64,000 nucleotides of DNA from Betaproteobacteria bacterium UBA1934 (lineage in GTDB: Bacteria; Pseudomonadota; Gammaproteobacteria; Burkholderiales; Rhodocyclaceae), in contig DDFG01000004.1 of NCBI GenBank assembly GCA_002337055.1, positions 924,642 through 988,641 on the forward strand. Direction: 5' to 3'. A model generated the notes under the pieces. The model was given only the letters and a program-made list of their open reading frames with translations. It had not been told where the DNA came from and searched no databases. Below are positions 59,371-64,000 of this stretch, piece after piece. A program made the position numbers and the translations under genes. How positions within the stretch are numbered: the stretch's first letter is position 1; each line of letters starts with the position of its first letter.

Positions 59371-60299
59371 CCAAGCTGACATTGGATGCTTACCGGCAGC
59401 AGCACTTCGGGTTCAAGCCTGAGCGATCTTGGCAGGAGGCGGTAGTCCGGTATTTGGAAGTCAAAGCAGCGCTGAGAAGTTACCGGGATACCCGGCGAAT
59501 TTGTAGGAATCTTCACTCGTATCTGGGTGGGTTAAAGCTGAATCACATCAATGGCGATGTAATTTGGACAATCATCCAAGGAGAAATGAAGAAGGGCAAT
59601 AAGCCCGCAACGATCAACCGCTATTTGGCGCTTGTTCGCAATTTGCTGCGAACAGCACGCGATGAATGGCAGTGGATCGATAGCATTCCGAAAATCCGCA
59701 TGTTGCCCGGTGAAGTCGAAAGGGATCGCTGGCTGACAAGAGAAGAGGCCGACAGGCTTTTATCTTTTTGCCCGCCCCATTTGGCGGCGATTGTGCGATT
59801 TGCTCTGGCGACCGGATGCCGTGCGCGGGAGATTTTGGGCTTGGAATGGAACCGGGTTGATCTCCATCGAGGGACGGCTTGGTTAAATCAGACCAAGAAT
59901 GGCACGCCGAGAGGCGTTCCGTTGAATCGAGATGCACTAGCCGTGCTTGAAGAACAGGTCGGAAAGCATTCGCAGTTTTGCTTCACTTATCGTGGCGAAC
60001 CCATCAAAGCCAATGTGAGTAACAAGGCATGGTTCTCTGCGTTGGAAAAGGCGGAATTGCGTAACTTTCGGTTTCATGACCTGCGCCATACCTGGGCCTC
60101 CTGGCATCGCCAGTCCGGCACCAGTTGTGACGAACTTAAAGAGCTCGGTGGTTGGAAAACGCGGTCTATGGTGGATCGTTATGCCAAGTTTGCAACGGAT
60201 CACTTAGCAATTGCGGCATCTAGGATCGAGACCGGGACGACAGGCAATGTGATTACATTGTCACGTTTTTGTCACGGCGACCAAGTAAAAAAGGCCTAG
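59238..60299 (+). CDS. Tyrosine integrase of the element
   Basis: 353 residues from ATG 59238 (AAAGGAG upstream). Catalytic set: first Arg in ATGCRAREILGLEW, then HDLRHTWASW (His and Arg), LGGWKTRSMVDRY with Trp instead of His and the Tyr nucleophile. The N-terminal part has an arm-binding-like region (GVYRRPDSRFWWIAATLPNG) and a core-binding domain. It ends 25 nt before attR; its last codons overlap the element terminator. It mediates integration into tRNA-Phe. Confidence 0.92.
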   Translation: MARETGVYRRPDSRFWWIAATLPNGIRIRQSAGTENREDAEALLAKLTLDAYRQQHFGFKPERSWQEAVVRYLEVKAALRSYRDTRRICRNLHSYLGGLKLNHINGDVIWTIIQGEMKKGNKPATINRYLALVRNLLRTARDEWQWIDSIPKIRMLPGEVERDRWLTREEADRLLSFCPPHLAAIVRFALATGCRAREILGLEWNRVDLHRGTAWLNQTKNGTPRGVPLNRDALAVLEEQVGKHSQFCFTYRGEPIKANVSNKAWFSALEKAELRNFRFHDLRHTWASWHRQSGTSCDELKELGGWKTRSMVDRYAKFATDHLAIAASRIETGTTGNVITLSRFCHGDQVKKA

Positions 60300-60314
60300 C
60301 CTCTCGGCTAAGCC
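60287..60314 (-). terminator. Element-supplied terminator for tRNA-Phe
   Basis: On the minus strand GGCTTAGCC pairs with GGCTAGGCC (9 bp with one G-U pair, 4-nt loop), followed by TTTTTT (60292-60287). It lies 12 nt beyond the tRNA-Phe 3' end and overlaps the integrase stop codon. It replaces the native terminator moved to 54790-54817. Confidence 0.72.
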
Positions 60315-60324
60315 CCTGAAAACC

Positions 60325-60371
60325 TTGGTGGCCAGTCGCGGAATCGAACCACGGACACGCGGATTTTCAAT
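60325..60371. repeat. attR, 47-bp repeat within intact tRNA-Phe
   Basis: Same 47 bp as 54825-54871. The crossover restores the tRNA, because the sequence to the right completes the gene; the 5' half of tRNA-Phe lies outside the element. Confidence 0.93.
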
Positions 60372-60401
60372 CCGCTGCTCTACCAACTGAGCTAACTGGC
60401 C
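60326..60401 (-). tRNA. tRNA-Phe (GAA)
   Basis: 76 nt including an encoded CCA. All arms fold: acceptor GGCCAGT/ACTGGCC, D-arm GCTC/GAGC, anticodon stem GCGGA/TCCGC with loop TTGAAAA (anticodon GAA), and T-arm CGTGG/CCGCG with loop TTCGATT. It is the insertion target of the 5.5-kb element and is intact. Confidence 0.97.
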
Positions 60402-60454
60402 TTAAGAGGCGCGAATTATCCACGAGTCGCGTGGGGACGTCAACGCTCGCAGGG

Positions 60455-61942
60455 TCAAGTGGCCAGTCCTGCCTCCTGTGGGTAAGACTGCTCCGTTTCC
60501 TGATCGGCGACGGGATCTTCCCAGGACGGAAAGACGACGCGCGCCACTGCGCCCTTGCCGCGTGGATTCGGCCGCAATGCCGCGTAGGCGCTGTGCAAGG
60601 TCGCAATTTCGCGGACGATAGCCAAACCAAGCCCGCTCCCCTGCGAATGCGCGTCGTCAACCCGGTAGAACCGTTCAAAAACCAGTTCTGCCTGTTCGGG
60701 CGTGACGCCAATCCCGTTGTCTTCGATTTCGAGCACCATGAATTCGCCGTTTTGCAACACCCGGCAAGTCACCGCGCCACCGGCCGGCGTATACCGCAGC
60801 GCGTTGTCGATCAGGTTATTGACCAGCTCGCGCAAGAGCATCGCGTTTCCGACCACCCATCCGTCGCCATGGGGGTCGTAGCCGAGATCGATTTCGCGGT
60901 CGAGGGCATGCATCACCCAGTCTTCGATGCATTCGCGCAACAAAGTGTCGAGATCAAGCTTTTCAAATTGCTGATGGGCAATTTCTCCCGATTCGGTTCG
61001 CGCCAGGGTCAGCAGCTGTTGCGAAAGGCGCGTGGCGCGATCAACGCTCGCTGCGATATGTCGCAAAGCGGACTGGATTGCCGCCGGGTCGCTTTCGCGC
61101 GCCGCCAGTTGCGCCTGCATCTTGAGCCCGGTCAGCGGCGTGCGGATCTGGTGCGCGGCATCGGCGATGAATCGCCGTTGTGAATCGCCGTTTCGCTTCA
61201 TCCGGCGCAGCATCACATTGAATGAATCGACCAGTGGCTCGACTTCCTCGGGCACGCTCCTTCCGGGGATAGGCGAAAAATCGGCTACATCGCGGCCGCC
61301 CAGCGTTTCGCGCAGGTGTCCCAGCGACCCTAGCCCTTTCTTCAGCCCCAGCCCCACCAGAGCAAGCGCCAGCGGAATGAGGAAGAACTGCGGCACGATC
61401 ACCGTGGCCACGATATTGTTAGCAAGTTGGACACGTTTTTCCTGCGATTCGGCCACCTCGACCAGCACCCAGGCATCGCGTTCCTTGTCCTCGGTGGCCA
61501 GCAACATTTGCGCAACGCGGAGACGCAGACGATCGAACTCGGTATTACGAAAGACGATTTCGCCGGCATCGTCCGCACGCCAGTGATGCGCGGGTGACGC
61601 CGGCAATTCGACCCGCCCGCCTAAATGCTTGCCATCGCCGCGCACAACCCGATACCAGGTGGTCGTCGCGCCTTCATTCCGGGACGGTAACAAACCGTCG
61701 GAAGGCAAAGAGGCCAACCCTGCCTCGCCTCGCTGAACGCTGAACACGATCTCACCGAGCCGCCCTCCGAGAATCTCGTCGTAAGGCATATCGGCGATAT
61801 TCTGGGACAGGTAGTAGGTTGCTGCGATGCTGATTGGCCACAGGAAAAGCAACGGGGCCAGCATCCAGTCGAGCACCTCACCAAAGATGGTGCGCTCGGT
61901 GAGGTTGCTAGGCGTTCGCGCCGTGACTTCGGGGTTCTTCAA
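60455..61942 (-). CDS. Two-component sensor histidine kinase, TctE-like
   Basis: 495 residues from a TTG at 61942, giving an N-terminal TM (LAPLLFLWPISIAATYYL) in the right place. It has a periplasmic 2CSK_N-type sensor domain (about residues 45-170), a second TM (VIVPQFFLIPLALALVGLGL), HAMP, the H-box FIADAAHQIRTPLTGLK with the phosphorylated His, then N-box ELVNNLIDNALRY and G-box GSGLGLAIVREI. It resembles TctE, which senses tricarboxylates, but the ligand is not known. It overlaps the response regulator by 35 nt. Confidence 0.88.
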   Translation of the reverse strand: MKNPEVTARTPSNLTERTIFGEVLDWMLAPLLFLWPISIAATYYLSQNIADMPYDEILGGRLGEIVFSVQRGEAGLASLPSDGLLPSRNEGATTTWYRVVRGDGKHLGGRVELPASPAHHWRADDAGEIVFRNTEFDRLRLRVAQMLLATEDKERDAWVLVEVAESQEKRVQLANNIVATVIVPQFFLIPLALALVGLGLKKGLGSLGHLRETLGGRDVADFSPIPGRSVPEEVEPLVDSFNVMLRRMKRNGDSQRRFIADAAHQIRTPLTGLKMQAQLAARESDPAAIQSALRHIAASVDRATRLSQQLLTLARTESGEIAHQQFEKLDLDTLLRECIEDWVMHALDREIDLGYDPHGDGWVVGNAMLLRELVNNLIDNALRYTPAGGAVTCRVLQNGEFMVLEIEDNGIGVTPEQAELVFERFYRVDDAHSQGSGLGLAIVREIATLHSAYAALRPNPRGKGAVARVVFPSWEDPVADQETEQSYPQEAGLAT

Positions 61943-62591
61943 GGGAATAGCCCAATCCTCTTACAGTGGCAATGCGGACACCACCGGCCTCCAGTTTCTT
62001 GCGCAGGCGATGAACATATACCTCGATGGCATTGTGGCTGACCTCTTCTCCCCAGCCGCACAAGTGATCAACCAGTTGATCCTTGCTGACCAACCGACCC
62101 GGCCGCTTCAGCAGGATTTCCAACAGACCCGTCTCACGGGCCGACAATTCAACATTGGCGCCGTCAATAGCGGCTGTCCGGCTGATCTGGTCATATTCCA
62201 GCCGCCCAACGCGAATGCGTGGCGCCGTGCCGGTTGATCGGCGGGTCAGCGCGCGCACGCGTGCCTCCAGTTCGGCCAGCTCAAACGGCTTGACCATGTA
62301 GTCGTCCGCGCCAAGATCAAGCCCACGCACTCGGTCACCGGTACCGTCCAACGCGGTCAGAATCAGCACCGGCAAGCTGCAGCTGCGCGCCCGCAATCTC
62401 TTCAGCACCTCGAGGCCCGAAAGTTTGGGCAGGCCTATGTCTAGAATCAAAAGATCATAAGCGTTGGCCGCCAGCGCATTGTCGGCATCCAACCCGTTTG
62501 CCGCGTGGTCGACGGCATAGCCTGCGCCGCGCAGTGAGCGCCCAAGGCCATCGGCGATTACCTTGTCATCTTCGGCAATCAAGATTCGCAT
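61908..62591 (-). CDS. OmpR-family response regulator, TctD/QseB-like
   Basis: 227 residues from ATG 62591. The receiver domain has the acidic pair in ILIAEDDK, phosphorylated Asp in LLILDIGLPKLSG, Thr in LILTALDG and Lys in DDYMVKPFEL. The C-terminal winged helix has the SARETGLLEILLKRPGRLVS and VSHNAIEVYVHRLRKKLEAG pattern. It pairs with the overlapping sensor kinase. Its likely operator is the direct repeat at 62624-62641 just upstream, suggesting autoregulation. Confidence 0.92.
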   Translation of the reverse strand: MRILIAEDDKVIADGLGRSLRGAGYAVDHAANGLDADNALAANAYDLLILDIGLPKLSGLEVLKRLRARSCSLPVLILTALDGTGDRVRGLDLGADDYMVKPFELAELEARVRALTRRSTGTAPRIRVGRLEYDQISRTAAIDGANVELSARETGLLEILLKRPGRLVSKDQLVDHLCGWGEEVSHNAIEVYVHRLRKKLEAGGVRIATVRGLGYSLEEPRSHGANA

Positions 62592-62623
62592 GCCGGTCTC
62601 CGAATGTATTTTTATGTTGTTAT

Positions 62624-62641
62624 TGTAAGCCCAGTGTAAGC
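62624..62641 (-). promoter_or_regulatory. OmpR-type direct repeat upstream of response regulator
   Basis: On the minus strand GCTTACA occurs twice, with starts spaced exactly 11 nt, about 33 nt upstream of the regulator start. Heptamers spaced one helical turn are typical OmpR-family binding sites. Confidence 0.55.
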
Positions 62642-62827
62642 AAAACACCTTATTCTGACGCGGCTGTTCACCTGTTTGGTCTAGGAGCCGTTGCCTCAAC
62701 GCGGCTCAGGGGGTTGCAGAGCCTTTGGCCGCGCCCCCTACCACCTTTTTCAGGCGAACCGCCCCTGACCCCACAGAGAACCTCAACAGAGCCTACAATC
62801 CGGACGCTACCCGCAGTACCGGACGCA

Positions 62828-62850
62828 AAAACCCGCTAACCGCGGGTTTT
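62828..62850 (+). terminator. Rho-independent terminator, plus strand
   Basis: AAAACCCGC / GCGGGTTTT, a 9-bp perfect stem with 5-nt loop, followed by CTTTTT. No plus-strand gene is visible upstream within the window, so it may end a small RNA or antisense transcript. Confidence 0.65.
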
Positions 62851-62885
62851 CTTTTTCCTGCCAGACTTGCGGCTTGTGGCGCCCG

Positions 62886-62915
62886 AAAAAAAAGCCCCGC
62901 GCACGGCGGGGCTTT
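62886..62915 (-). terminator. groEL terminator
   Basis: On the minus strand AAAGCCCCGC / GCGGGGCTTT (10-bp stem, 5-nt loop) with an eight-T run, just after the groEL stop. Confidence 0.85.
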
Positions 62916-62935
62916 CTAGCGGGAGCCGAGGCGAA

Positions 62936-64000
<1,065 letters not shown>

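Larger units (their letters stand above)
54872..60371 (+). mobile_element. 5.5-kb integrative element in tRNA-Phe
   Basis: Bounded by perfect 47-bp direct repeats from the tRNA-Phe 3' half. Contents in order: putative arm sites and a hairpin, three unrecognised cargo genes (two membrane-associated and AT-rich), a probable replication initiator, an AlpA/excisionase-like HTH, and a tyrosine integrase next to attR. There are no capsid, packaging or conjugation genes. This matches a satellite or plasmid-like integrative element able to excise and replicate as a circle; transfer would need a helper. Confidence 0.88.
62592..62935. other. Intergenic region between regulator and groEL
   Basis: 344 nt without a gene. 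It holds the direct-repeat operator candidate (62624-62641) and two terminator hairpins (62828-62850 on plus and 62886-62915 on minus). The stretch 62660-62825 has no recognised feature, although the plus-strand terminator suggests that some transcript runs into it. Confidence 0.6.

Overview
The window looks like an accessory region of a betaproteobacterial chromosome. This is inferred from the Gly/Met-rich GroEL tail, the TctD/TctE-type two-component pair and the overall GC-rich coding style; no genus is claimed. Only the right end (tRNA-Phe, sensor kinase, response regulator, groEL, 60.3-64.0 kb) looks like ordinary chromosome. Everything to the left is defence genes or mobile DNA.

Region 1 (1-9154) is a DNA phosphorothioation (Dnd) locus. 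dndB, dndC, dndD and dndE form a tightly overlapping minus-strand operon, and dndA (cysteine desulfurase) is divergent from dndB. A two-gene plus-strand unit converges on dndE with a 2-base gap: a 5'-truncated DndD-like SMC ATPase and a HARE-HTH protein resembling dnd-associated family 4. No dndFGH restriction genes are visible in the window.

Region 2 (9189-45777, probably extending to 48550) is a long-tailed prophage. Minus-strand late genes run from small and large terminase (31979) through gpW, portal, S49 protease with nested scaffold, decoration protein and capsid, then tail genes, tape measure and tail tip, to holin and lysozyme at 9189. The tail chaperone appears to use a programmed -1 frameshift. 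A plus-strand block of six small genes (32093-34456) diverges from the terminase; five of them are preceded by near-identical 64-66 nt leaders. Two tandem ParB-domain DNA methylases follow, then a minus-strand early region (RuvC-like nuclease, P4-type primase-helicase, PD-(D/E)XK exonuclease, ATPase, BRO-type protein). One early gene is interrupted by an in-frame TAA. A serine recombinase with its usual DUF2924 and small partner genes lies at 45959-48550.

Region 3 (48680-54532) is an accessory cassette: a HEPN-like/OST-HTH protein, an ImmA/IrrE metallopeptidase and an XRE regulator, divergent from a three-gene operon. That operon encodes a protein of unknown family, a zinc-ribbon protein and a protein with a C-terminal PD-(D/E)XK nuclease domain. 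Two matching 16-bp sites in opposite orientation lie in the shared control region. This is the best candidate here for an undescribed defence or conflict system.

Region 4 (54872-60371) is a complete 5.5-kb integrative element in the 3' end of tRNA-Phe, bounded by 47-bp perfect direct repeats. It has a tyrosine integrase, an AlpA/excisionase-like HTH, a probable replication initiator, three unrecognised cargo genes, candidate integrase arm sites, and its own terminator that replaces the displaced terminator of tRNA-Phe. It carries no capsid or transfer genes.
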